Of a stretch of 21,335 nucleotides of DNA, positions 1-6,756 are shown one piece after another; position 1 is the stretch's first letter, and each line of letters opens with the position of its first letter. The notes beneath the pieces were generated by a model. That model was not told the origin of the DNA and ran no database searches. It saw only the letters and a list, made by a program, of their open reading frames with translations. The translations under genes and the position numbers were made by a program. The stretch covers positions 1 to 21,335 of the forward strand of contig CABUPZ010000041.1 in assembly GCA_902493585.1 (NCBI GenBank). The letters run 5' to 3'. The DNA comes from an uncultured Fusicatenibacter sp. (GTDB lineage: Bacteria > Bacillota > Clostridia > Lachnospirales > Lachnospiraceae).

Positions 1-863
1 GGGCTTATCGTGGAATGGACCATGACAGCGGATTTAAATGGCTTCTTACGGCTGTAGCCAATTACCGTCTGACCGGAAATGAAACATCAAGAAACCGGGC
101 GCTGATCGCAGCCAACAGTCTCGCCGGACGCTTTAATCTTGCCGGCAGTTTTATTCGTGCATGGAACGATGATGGGGACGGTAACAGAGCTGGATGGGCT
201 ATCATTGACTGTATGATGAATCTTCCACTCTTGTATTGGGCGTATGAGGAGATCCATGATCCGAGATTTTTTCAGATTGCCCAGGCTCATGCGGATATGG
301 CGGCAAAAACATTTGTTAGGGAAGACGGTTCGGTGAATCATATTGTCGTATTTGACCCGATGACAGGAGAAGTGCTTGAAGCCTTGGGGGGACAGGGATA
401 TGGAAAAGGTTCGTCATGGACCAGAGGACAGGCATGGGCGTTATACGGTTTCGTACTGAGTTACATTCATACGGGAAAAGAGGAGTACCTGAATACGGCA
501 AAAAAAGTGGCGCACTATTTTATGGCCAATATTCCTGAGAGCGGATTGATCCCGGTTGATTTCCGTCAGCCGGCAGATTGTATCTGGGAAGATGGAACGG
601 CAGCGGCCATCGCGGCGTGTGGGCTTCTGGAAATAGAAAAAAATGTAACGGAAAATGAAAAACCAATGTATCATTGTGCTGCTGTGAAGCTGTTAAAGGC
701 TTTGGACAGGAATGCATGCTGGGAAGAGGAAAAGGATTATATGATAGAGAAATGTACAGCGGCATTTCACGATGAAAGGCATAATTTTCCCATGATGTAT
801 GCAGATTATTATTTTATTGAAGCAATCTGGAAATTATGCGGTCAGGAAAGTTTCATGTGGTAA
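1..863 (+). CDS. GH88 unsaturated glucuronyl hydrolase, 5'-truncated by window edge
   Basis: The reading frame is open from the first bases, so the start lies outside the window; the ATG at 15 is internal. GH88 enzymes hydrate and cleave the 4,5-unsaturated uronic acid at the non-reducing end of oligosaccharides made by polysaccharide lyases. The visible part carries the family landmarks: MDHDSGF right at the edge, AIIDCMMNLPLL, and SSWTRGQAWALYGF. Counting from the ATG at 15, the two Asp residues are 4 and 65. That 61-residue gap equals the spacing of the catalytic pair Asp88/Asp149 known from the Bacillus GL1 enzyme. No signal peptide can be judged because the N-terminus is missing. A DUF2264 gene follows 42 bp later, and dehydrogenase and isomerase genes for the released sugar follow further on. 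The related family GH105 is possible but fits less well. Confidence 0.87.
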   Translation, partial: AYRGMDHDSGFKWLLTAVANYRLTGNETSRNRALIAANSLAGRFNLAGSFIRAWNDDGDGNRAGWAIIDCMMNLPLLYWAYEEIHDPRFFQIAQAHADMAAKTFVREDGSVNHIVVFDPMTGEVLEALGGQGYGKGSSWTRGQAWALYGFVLSYIHTGKEEYLNTAKKVAHYFMANIPESGLIPVDFRQPADCIWEDGTAAAIAACGLLEIEKNVTENEKPMYHCAAVKLLKALDRNACWEEEKDYMIEKCTAAFHDERHNFPMMYADYYFIEAIWKLCGQESFMW

Positions 864-905
864 CGGGTCATAGGGTACATACCGGTTCTATGGAGAATAT
901 CAGAT

Positions 906-2042
906 ATGGAAAAGAATACAAGAAATGTCTGGCTGGCGTATATGCTGGACATCGTAACGCCTGTTCTGAAACATCTCAGCACAGGAACACTGCACGAAGC
1001 AATTCCCACAAACTTTCACAGTGACAGGAAAAATTATATTCTGTTGGAGGCTTTTGGAAGAAGCATCTGCGGAATGGCACCCTGGCTGGAGCTGGAAGGA
1101 CTGCGGGGAGAGGAAAAGCTTCTTCAGGAAAAATACCGCACAATGGCAAGAGCATGTATGGATCGTGCGACAGATCCACGATCTGCTGATTTTATGAACT
1201 TTTGTAGTGAGGGGCAGCCGTTAGTGGATACGGCATTTCTTGCACATGGAATTTTGCGTGCTCCCAAGCAATTATTTTTTGAACTGGATGAGAGAGTACG
1301 AAAAAATGTGGTACAGGCGTTAAAATCTTCCCGGAGAATTGTTCCCTGTGCTACCAACTGGCTGCTTTTTTCTGCCATGGTGGAAGCGGCACTGTATCGT
1401 ATGGGAGAAACGGACTATGATTTGGTGCGGGTAGATTACGCAGTAAACATGTTCCGAAACTGGTATCTGGGAGATGGAACTTACGGCGACGGTCCGAAAT
1501 TTCATTGGGATTATTATAACAGTTTTGTCATTCAGCCAATGCTGGTGGATGTGTTGAGAACACTGAAGGAAGAGCGGAGAGAATATAGGGAATTGCTGCC
1601 AGAGGTGGAAAGGAGGGCAGCCCGCTGTGCTATGGTGCTGGAACGGATCGTGGCTCCCGATGGCACCTACCCGGTGATCGGACGTTCGGTTACTTATCGT
1701 TTTGGTGTTTTCCAGATGCTTTCCCAGGCAGTTTTAGAGGATTTACTTCGCGACCGGCTCCCGGACGGGCAGGTGAGGTGCGCGCTGCATGCGGTAATTG
1801 AAAAAGTTATGGAAAACAAAAACATATTTGATAAAGAGGGCTGGCTTCAGCCCGGCGTATACGGATTACAGCCGGATCTGGCGGAAGGATATATCAGTGT
1901 GGGAAGCCTGTATCTGTGTTCCACAGTTTTTCTTCCGCTGGGACTTCCGCCTTCCCATAAATTCTGGACGGAGGACAGTATGGACTGGACCGCCAGGAAA
2001 ATCTGGAACGGTGAGAATCAATTTTGTGATCACGCGATATAG
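906..2042 (+). CDS. DUF2264 domain protein, probable glycoside hydrolase
   Basis: This 378-residue protein looks like the DUF2264 family (PF10022) along its whole length: an N-terminal LEAFGRSICGMAPWLE segment, then NWLLFSAMVEAALY, then GDGTYGDGPKFHWDYYNSFVIQPMLVD rich in Asp, Tyr and Trp (described here in part). These are alpha/alpha-barrel-like proteins often found in loci for uronic-acid polysaccharides. Some DUF2264 relatives have been linked to CAZy family GH154 (beta-glucuronidase), which I recall but cannot verify here. There is no signal peptide, so a cytoplasmic role on imported oligosaccharides is likely. The start is supported by GGAG at 892-895. It lies 42 bp after the GH88 gene with no terminator between them, so the two are probably cotranscribed and act on the same oligosaccharide. 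It converges on the araC-type gene. The substrate is not known. Confidence 0.8.
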   Translation: MEKNTRNVWLAYMLDIVTPVLKHLSTGTLHEAIPTNFHSDRKNYILLEAFGRSICGMAPWLELEGLRGEEKLLQEKYRTMARACMDRATDPRSADFMNFCSEGQPLVDTAFLAHGILRAPKQLFFELDERVRKNVVQALKSSRRIVPCATNWLLFSAMVEAALYRMGETDYDLVRVDYAVNMFRNWYLGDGTYGDGPKFHWDYYNSFVIQPMLVDVLRTLKEERREYRELLPEVERRAARCAMVLERIVAPDGTYPVIGRSVTYRFGVFQMLSQAVLEDLLRDRLPDGQVRCALHAVIEKVMENKNIFDKEGWLQPGVYGLQPDLAEGYISVGSLYLCSTVFLPLGLPPSHKFWTEDSMDWTARKIWNGENQFCDHAI

Positions 2043-2062
2043 TTTCCTGTACTGTCCGCGGA

Positions 2063-2845
2063 CTACCGGCTGATTTTGCGGAAGGATGCGGGAGTGAATC
2101 CTGTTTCTTTCCGGAACTGGCGATAAAAATGCACTTCGCTGGTGTATCCGCACTGTTCAGCAATTTCTCCCATGGTCAGATTGGTATTCTGAATCAGCTC
2201 CCTGGCATATTCAATCCGCATGGAAATCAGATCAGCACGAAAAGATATCCCGAAGATATCCGAATACAGATGCTGAAAATAAGAAATACTGACACCCATT
2301 TGTTTTGCAATTTTTTTAATTTCATATTTCTCATATGGAGCTGCCAGAAGAGAGAGACGCAGATTGCGAAGTCTTGTTCTGTAAGGATTGTATGCTATAC
2401 GGTTCTCTTGTTCCTGACAGGAGAGAAATATGTTGCGCATCAGGACTTGGAACAGGGCATTGACATTATCTGCACGGTATTCCTCCGGCGTATAATTCTG
2501 CTCCCAGAGAATTTGTTCCAGAAACGTGGTAAACCGGGAAATATTTTCCAGAGGAATAAAGGTGTTCAGAGGAATACGGGTGGTTTCCAGAAAGTCAGCA
2601 GGAGCACAGTTAAAGTGAATCCAGTCGTCCGCATAAGGCCTATCGGGGCTGGTATAAGTGTAAGGGGTGTGTGGGCTGATAATCACAGCACTGTTGGGAG
2701 AAGAAAGCAGGGTGGTATCTCCGATATGAAATTCAGCTCTGGTTTTGACCAACAGGAGAACAAAATGATCCAGTCCGTGGGGACGCGAAAGCTCAAAAGG
2801 CGGATTATGCCTTGTGTGGCATCCGCCGTACAAAAGATGAAACAT
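2063..2845 (-). CDS. AraC-family transcriptional regulator
   Basis: This 260-residue regulator has an N-terminal cupin-like ligand domain (about residues 1-140; PHGLDHFVLLLV and SPHTPYTY are typical) and a C-terminal double helix-turn-helix. The DNA-binding part includes YEIKKIAKQMGVSISYFQHL and the AraC signature LTMGEIAEQCGYTSEVHFYR, followed by FRKETGFTPASFRK. I chose the ATG at 2845 because an AAGGAG site (complement of 2851-2856) sits six bases upstream; an upstream in-frame ATG at 2878 lacks such a site. The gene is divergent from dhuD-like and convergent with DUF2264, which places it inside the uronate locus. It most likely senses a pathway sugar and activates the flanking operons. A tandem TAAGTTA repeat in the divergent region is a candidate binding site. 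Confidence 0.92.
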   Translation of the reverse strand: MFHLLYGGCHTRHNPPFELSRPHGLDHFVLLLVKTRAEFHIGDTTLLSSPNSAVIISPHTPYTYTSPDRPYADDWIHFNCAPADFLETTRIPLNTFIPLENISRFTTFLEQILWEQNYTPEEYRADNVNALFQVLMRNIFLSCQEQENRIAYNPYRTRLRNLRLSLLAAPYEKYEIKKIAKQMGVSISYFQHLYSDIFGISFRADLISMRIEYARELIQNTNLTMGEIAEQCGYTSEVHFYRQFRKETGFTPASFRKISR

Positions 2846-2900
2846 AGTGACTCCTTTCTTTGGAACGTAACCGGCCACAATTATGAATGGAAAAGCAGAA

Positions 2901-2956
2901 TAAGTTAGTTTAAAATATTATAAGTTATTATGAAAATAATGTCAAACTGATAAAAT
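2901..2956 (+). promoter_or_regulatory. candidate AraC-type operator and promoter for the dhuD-like gene
   Basis: The AT-rich divergent region has TAAGTTA at 2901-2907 and again at 2921-2927, exactly 20 bp apart. That direct-repeat layout, about two helical turns, is typical of AraC-family sites. Just downstream, a poor -35 (TTATGA, 2928-2933) is 17 bp from TAAAAT (2951-2956), which fits an activator-dependent promoter with the proximal repeat next to the -35. No binding evidence exists in the sequence itself. Confidence 0.4.
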
Positions 2957-3021
2957 ATAACCAGCATAGGACAGCAGAATAGGATGATAGATACAAGAAA
3001 AAGAAAGGATGTGGTTTATAA

Positions 3022-3822
3022 ATGGAAATGAAGGAATTATTTTCGTTGGAAGGGAAAGTAGCGCTGATTACAGGCGCTGCATATGGAATTGGCTTTGCGA
3101 TTGCCGAAGCGTATGCGCGTGCAGGAGCTAAAATTGCATTTAACTGCCGTGGAAAAGAACACATGGAAAAGGCTCTGGAGGCTTACAGGGAAAAAGGCAT
3201 AGACGTAAAAGGGTATTTCTGTGATGTGACGGATGAGCGGCAGGTGCAGGATATGATAGCACAGATTGAAAATGAACTGGGAACCGTTGATATCCTGGTA
3301 AATAATGCAGGAATTATCAAAAGAACTGCGATGACAGAAATGAAAGTGGAAGATTTTCGTCAGGTGGTAGATATTGATCTGAATGCACCGTTTATTGTCT
3401 CAAAAGCTGTATTGCCCGGAATGATAAAAAAAGGGCATGGGAAAATTATCAATGTTTGTTCCATGATGAGTGAGCTCGGCCGAGAGACTGTTTCTGCATA
3501 TGCGGCTGCTAAAGGCGGGTTAAAAATGCTGACCAAAAATATTGCATCGGAATATGGTCAGTACAACATTCAGTGTAACGGAATCGGACCGGGCTATATC
3601 GCCACGCCGCAGACAGCCCCGCTTAGAGAAAGGCAGCCGGATGGAAGCCGCCATCCTTTCGATCAGTTTATAGTGGCAAAGACACCACAGGCGCGATGGG
3701 GGACACCGGAAGACTTGATGGGACCTGCTGTATTTCTTGCTTCCGATGCTTCCAATTTCGTAAATGGACATATCCTATATGTTGATGGAGGAATCCTTGC
3801 TTATATCGGCAGGCAGCCATAA
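3022..3822 (+). CDS. dhuD: SDR dehydrogenase, DhuD-like (unsaturated uronate pathway)
   Basis: This is a classical short-chain dehydrogenase/reductase of 266 residues. Visible motifs are the cofactor loop TGAAYGIG (17-24), NNAG (94-97), and the catalytic Ser147, Tyr160 and Lys164 with standard spacing. Its closest-looking relatives are gluconate 5-dehydrogenase and 2-deoxy-D-gluconate 3-dehydrogenase/KduD types. Because a GH88 gene lies upstream and an RpiB-like isomerase follows, the likely role is that of streptococcal DhuD: NADH-dependent reduction of 3-deoxy-D-glycero-2,5-hexodiulosonate to 2-keto-3-deoxygluconate. The symbol is assigned by context. An AAAGGA site (3004-3009) lies 12 bases before the ATG, a slightly long gap. 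If the isomerase assignment is wrong, IdnO/Ga5DH (5-ketogluconate reduction) is the main alternative. Confidence 0.85.
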   Translation: MEMKELFSLEGKVALITGAAYGIGFAIAEAYARAGAKIAFNCRGKEHMEKALEAYREKGIDVKGYFCDVTDERQVQDMIAQIENELGTVDILVNNAGIIKRTAMTEMKVEDFRQVVDIDLNAPFIVSKAVLPGMIKKGHGKIINVCSMMSELGRETVSAYAAAKGGLKMLTKNIASEYGQYNIQCNGIGPGYIATPQTAPLRERQPDGSRHPFDQFIVAKTPQARWGTPEDLMGPAVFLASDASNFVNGHILYVDGGILAYIGRQP

Positions 3823-3890
3823 AACGGTTTGGAAACACGGCATTTTTATAATCCCAACAGATAAATTCTAAAATAATTGGAGGAAATGTT

Positions 3891-4532
3891 ATGAGAATTG
3901 CGTTAATCAATGAAAACAGCCAGGCAGCAAAGAACAGTGTGATTGAGAAATCTCTGAGAAAGGTTGTAGAACCGATGGGATTCCAGGTGGATAATTATGG
4001 AATGTATACTGCAGAGGATGAAAATCAGCTGACGTATGTGCAGATTGGTATTCTTGCGGCGGTACTGCTGAATTCAGGAGCAGCTGATTATGTGATTACC
4101 GGATGCGGTACGGGAGAGGGTGCGATGCTGGCCTGCAATTCCTTTCCCGGAGTAATCTGCGGCCATGTGGAGGATCCCCTTGATGCTTATACTTTTGCGC
4201 AAATCAATGACGGTAATGCAATAGCGATTCCATTTGCAAAAGGTTTCGGATGGGGCGGTGACCTGAATCTGGAATATATCTTTGAAAAACTGTTCTGTGA
4301 GGAGAGCGGTCAGGGTTATCCGAGAGAGCGAGCTGTTCCTGAGCAGCGTAATAAACGGATATTGGATGAAGTAAAAAAGGTTACATACAGAAATCTGGCG
4401 GATATTTTAAAAGCTCTGGATCGCGAGCTGGTAGTCGGTGCACTGAGCGGTGAGCATTTTAAAGAATATTTCTTTAAAAATTGCAGAAATGAAGAAATTG
4501 CAGAATGTGTTAGAGAGATTCTGCAGCTTTGA
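3891..4532 (+). CDS. dhuI: RpiB/LacA/LacB-family isomerase, DhuI-like
   Basis: This 213-residue protein begins with the RpiB/LacB fold: MRIALINENSQA, a central GCGTGEGAMLACN loop (71-83) whose Cys72 matches the catalytic Cys of RpiB-type isomerases, and NDGNAIAIPF (about 106-115). It is longer than RpiB (about 150) and has an extra C-terminal helical part. That length and the pairing with an SDR and GH88 match streptococcal DhuI, which isomerises 4-deoxy-L-threo-5-hexosulose-uronate without needing the unrelated KduI fold. The start is fixed by GGAGG (3878-3882), eight bases upstream. It follows the dhuD-like gene by 68 bp and would be the previous step in the pathway. Functional naming is inference from context; the family call is firm. 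Confidence 0.83.
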   Translation: MRIALINENSQAAKNSVIEKSLRKVVEPMGFQVDNYGMYTAEDENQLTYVQIGILAAVLLNSGAADYVITGCGTGEGAMLACNSFPGVICGHVEDPLDAYTFAQINDGNAIAIPFAKGFGWGGDLNLEYIFEKLFCEESGQGYPRERAVPEQRNKRILDEVKKVTYRNLADILKALDRELVVGALSGEHFKEYFFKNCRNEEIAECVREILQL

Positions 4533-4636
4533 AAGTATTTGGGATCTCCCTTTGGGTAACTTTTTAATCTGAAAAGAGCGCAGCCAAAAATCAGCAACAA
4601 GGGGCTTTGTGCCCTAAAATAGGATGATCAACAAGA

Positions 4637-4700
4637 AAGAGACATCTCCCACAAAGAAGTCCATGCAAAGAAGCACGGAATTCTGTGGGAGATGTCTTTT
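4637..4700 (+). terminator. long stem-loop, probable terminator of the uronate operon
   Basis: AGACATCTCCCACA (4640-4653) pairs perfectly with TGTGGGAGATGTCT (4684-4697). The stem grows to 17 pairs if flanking A-T and one G-T pair are counted. The loop is 30 nt, which is long for an intrinsic terminator, and only four T follow (4697-4700). It lies 105 bp past the stop of the dhuI-like gene. A small remnant element or processed RNA is an alternative. Confidence 0.5.
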
Positions 4701-4805
4701 AGGATAGCCACTCTAAAAATTGTTTTAGCACCACAGGAAAATTTACCGCGTGAAAGCAAATAAATGAAAGTATGATAAATTTCCAAGGATCTTCCACGTT
4801 CTGTC

Positions 4806-4836
4806 TTTAAAAAATTGTTTTTTTTTAGTACAATTT
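4806..4836 (+). promoter_or_regulatory. candidate promoter and operator of the rpiR-type gene
   Basis: TTTAAA (4806-4811) lies 17 bp before TACAAT (4829-4834), matching 4/6 and 5/6 of the sigma-A consensus. An inverted repeat, AAATTGT (4812-4818) and ACAATTT (4830-4836), fills the spacer and covers the -10 box, which is where an autorepressor would bind. Confidence 0.45.
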
Positions 4837-4923
4837 ATTTAGGGGAGGTTACAGACCGCAGCGTTTGTAAAATGAAGAAGTGGTGAGAAAGGAGAAAAAA
4901 CTGTAGGTTTTCTACGAAGAAAA

Positions 4924-5811
4924 ATGAACAACAATTTAGTAAAGATCAGGATCCGGCAGATTTATGCAGGTCTGCGACCTTCGGAGCAGAAAGTGGCTGA
5001 CTATATCCTGCAGTATGAGGGAAAGGCAAGCAAGCTGCTGATGGAGACGGTGGCACAGGAAACCGGGGTCAGCCAGCCTACGGTGATCCGTTTCGTAAAA
5101 GCTGCAGGATATGAAGGGTTCAAAGACTTTAAGTATGCGCTGGTGCAGGAAGAGGCAAAGGGACAGCCCGAAGACAGCGAGAAAGCGGGTCTGTATGGTT
5201 TTCCATTATCGAGAAAAGACCGCCTGGAGGACATTCCCGGAAAGATTGTGACGACCTCCGTGGAAATGCTGGAGGAGACTCTGAGGAATGTATCTGTGAA
5301 AGAGTACCGGAAGGCTGTGGAAGCAGTGATCGCGGCGGAAAATATCGTCATATACAGCGTGGAAAATTCTGTCTGTACCGCCAACGATCTGCTGACAAAG
5401 CTTACCTATCTGGGACTGAACTGCAGATTTTACGGAGATTACTACCTCCAGAACGTCAGCGCAGCGAATCTGACAAAGAAAGACCTGGCGATTGGAATTT
5501 CCTATTCCGGCTGTTCCAGGCATACGGTGGAAATGCTGGCGCTGGCGAAAAAAGCGGGCGCCGTTACCCTGGCACTGACCAATTTTGAGAATTCCATGAT
5601 CGCGAAATACGCGGATATCCTTCTCTGTGCCAGCAACCGGCAGTTTTTATACGGGGATACCATATTTTCCAGAATCTCCCAGCTTGCCCTGGTGGATATG
5701 ATCTACGCGGGAGTTCTGAACAGAGATTATGACAGATGTTCCAAAAAACTGAATAAGACCAGCGCCATTGTCGCAAAAAGGGCGTATGGAGAAAATGATG
5801 AGGTTTTGTAG
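4924..5811 (+). CDS. RpiR/MurR-family transcriptional regulator of the AEP locus
   Basis: This 295-residue protein has an N-terminal RpiR helix-turn-helix (about residues 1-77; LMETVAQETGVSQPTVIRFV) and a C-terminal SIS sugar-binding-type domain (about 128-255; IGISYSGCSRHTVEMLALAK). RpiR proteins usually sense phosphorylated metabolites. Here the neighbour operon handles 2-aminoethylphosphonate, so the effector could be AEP, phosphonoacetaldehyde or another phospho-compound; this is inference. The ATG follows a leader in which a good GGAG (4891-4894) lies about 29 bases away, with a small GTAG/CTAC hairpin (4903-4915) between; a weak GAAG is closer. The stop codon is embedded in a terminator, so the gene is likely its own transcription unit and the importer operon has a separate promoter. 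Confidence 0.93.
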   Translation: MNNNLVKIRIRQIYAGLRPSEQKVADYILQYEGKASKLLMETVAQETGVSQPTVIRFVKAAGYEGFKDFKYALVQEEAKGQPEDSEKAGLYGFPLSRKDRLEDIPGKIVTTSVEMLEETLRNVSVKEYRKAVEAVIAAENIVIYSVENSVCTANDLLTKLTYLGLNCRFYGDYYLQNVSAANLTKKDLAIGISYSGCSRHTVEMLALAKKAGAVTLALTNFENSMIAKYADILLCASNRQFLYGDTIFSRISQLALVDMIYAGVLNRDYDRCSKKLNKTSAIVAKRAYGENDEVL

Positions 5812-5835
5812 ATTTTCTACAGAACCTCTTTTTTT
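5800..5835 (+). terminator. intrinsic terminator overlapping the rpiR-type stop codon
   Basis: GAGGTTTTGTAGA (5800-5812) pairs with TCTACAGAACCTC (5816-5828), 13 pairs with one G-T, closed by a TTT loop and followed by seven T. The TAG stop (5809-5811) is inside the left arm, so the last four codons form part of the terminator. Confidence 0.92.
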
Positions 5836-5842
5836 AGTTTAC

Positions 5843-5903
5843 ATGGCTTTAACACGAAGTTCACTGGAGTTTGATTGAAAGCCATTTTTTTCCAACTTAT
5901 AAT
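5843..5903 (+). promoter_or_regulatory. promoter of the AEP import/degradation operon with inverted repeat
   Basis: TTGAAA (5875-5880) and TATAAT (5898-5903) are 17 bp apart, a strong sigma-A promoter (5/6 and 6/6). ATGGCTTT (5843-5850) and AAAGCCAT (5878-5885) form an 8-bp inverted repeat whose right arm overlaps the -35 box. That makes it a likely site for the adjacent RpiR-type regulator. A T-run follows the right arm, so a second weak terminator is another reading. Confidence 0.75.
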
Positions 5904-5981
5904 ACAAGCTGTCAGTCGGGCAGACGACAAGGACACAAGATGTAGTACTCCAAAAGGAAACAAGAGGAAGGAGAAAAGAAA

Positions 5982-6752
5982 ATGCTGGAACTTAAACATA
6001 TAAAAAAATCTTATGATCATGTAACGATTCTGGAAGACATCAATCTGGAAATTCAGGATGGAGAGATCGTATCCATTCTGGGACCTTCCGGATGCGGAAA
6101 GACTACGTTGCTGAATCTGGTGCTGGGACTTACCCCTGCAGACCAGGGACAGATCCTTTTTGACGGAAAGGATATTACCAACGTACCGATGGAGGAGCGG
6201 GGATTCAATATCGTATTTCAGGATTACGCCCTGTTTCCGAACTTGAATGTATATAAGAACATTACTTACGGGCTGCGGAACAAACCGGACATTTCTTCCA
6301 AAGAAGAGGTGGATGAATTTATTGAGCTTCTGGGTCTGAAAGAGCATCTGAATAAAAAGATTGACCAGCTTTCCGGCGGTCAGAAACAGCGTGTGGCTCT
6401 GGCGAGAACGATGGTCATGAAGCCGAAAATCCTGCTGCTGGACGAGCCGCTGAGCGCTCTGGACGGCGTGATCAAGGAATCCATCAAGGAAAAGATCAAG
6501 GAGATTGCCAGAGACTTCCATTTGACGACGATCATTGTCACCCATGATCCGGAGGAAGCCCTTACGCTGTCTGACAAGGTGCTGATCGTAAACCAGGGAC
6601 ATATTTCCCAGTACGGAGCTCCGGAGGAGATCATTACTGCTCCTTCCAACAATTTCGTAAAGGAATTTATCCTGAATCAGCTTGAGATCAAGAGAAACAA
6701 TATTTTCGCATTGTTCCATCAGAATCTGACAAACAGTGCACAGGCGGTATAA
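5982..6752 (+). CDS. ABC importer ATP-binding protein, 2-aminoethylphosphonate type
   Basis: This 256-residue ATPase has Walker A GPSGCGKT (34-41), Q-loop Gln80, signature LSGGQ (130-134), Walker B ILLLDEP (150-156), D-loop SALD and switch His188. It has no C-terminal TOBE extension. The type is that of the iron/polyamine/phosphonate (FbpC/PotA/PhnT-like) group. It would drive uptake of AEP through the fused permease encoded next. AGGAAGGAG just before the ATG gives a strong ribosome site. It is the first gene of the operon after the 5875-5903 promoter. Substrate assignment is by context with phnW and phnX, since ATPase sequence alone cannot separate iron from phosphonate systems. Confidence 0.92.
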   Translation: MLELKHIKKSYDHVTILEDINLEIQDGEIVSILGPSGCGKTTLLNLVLGLTPADQGQILFDGKDITNVPMEERGFNIVFQDYALFPNLNVYKNITYGLRNKPDISSKEEVDEFIELLGLKEHLNKKIDQLSGGQKQRVALARTMVMKPKILLLDEPLSALDGVIKESIKEKIKEIARDFHLTTIIVTHDPEEALTLSDKVLIVNQGHISQYGAPEEIITAPSNNFVKEFILNQLEIKRNNIFALFHQNLTNSAQAV

Positions 6753-6756
6753 GACG

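Larger units (their letters stand above)
4533..4923. other. 391-bp gene-free stretch with hairpins and short repeats
   Basis: I see no coding sequence here. The contents are: a weak GC hairpin near 4600-4616; a long hairpin at 4637-4700 (listed separately); an inverted CTAAAA/TTTTAG at 4713-4728; a 12-mer AAAAATTGTTTT present twice (4715-4726 and 4810-4821); and the promoter and leader of the rpiR-type gene from about 4806. It separates the uronate locus from the phosphonate locus. Confidence 0.6.

Noticed and set aside
2129..2908. 259-codon open frame on the plus strand
   Set aside because: It is antisense to the AraC-type regulator, whose double helix-turn-helix is unmistakable.
5817..6719. 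300-codon open frame on the minus strand
   Set aside because: It is antisense to the ABC ATPase, which has all catalytic motifs; the antisense product matches no family I know.
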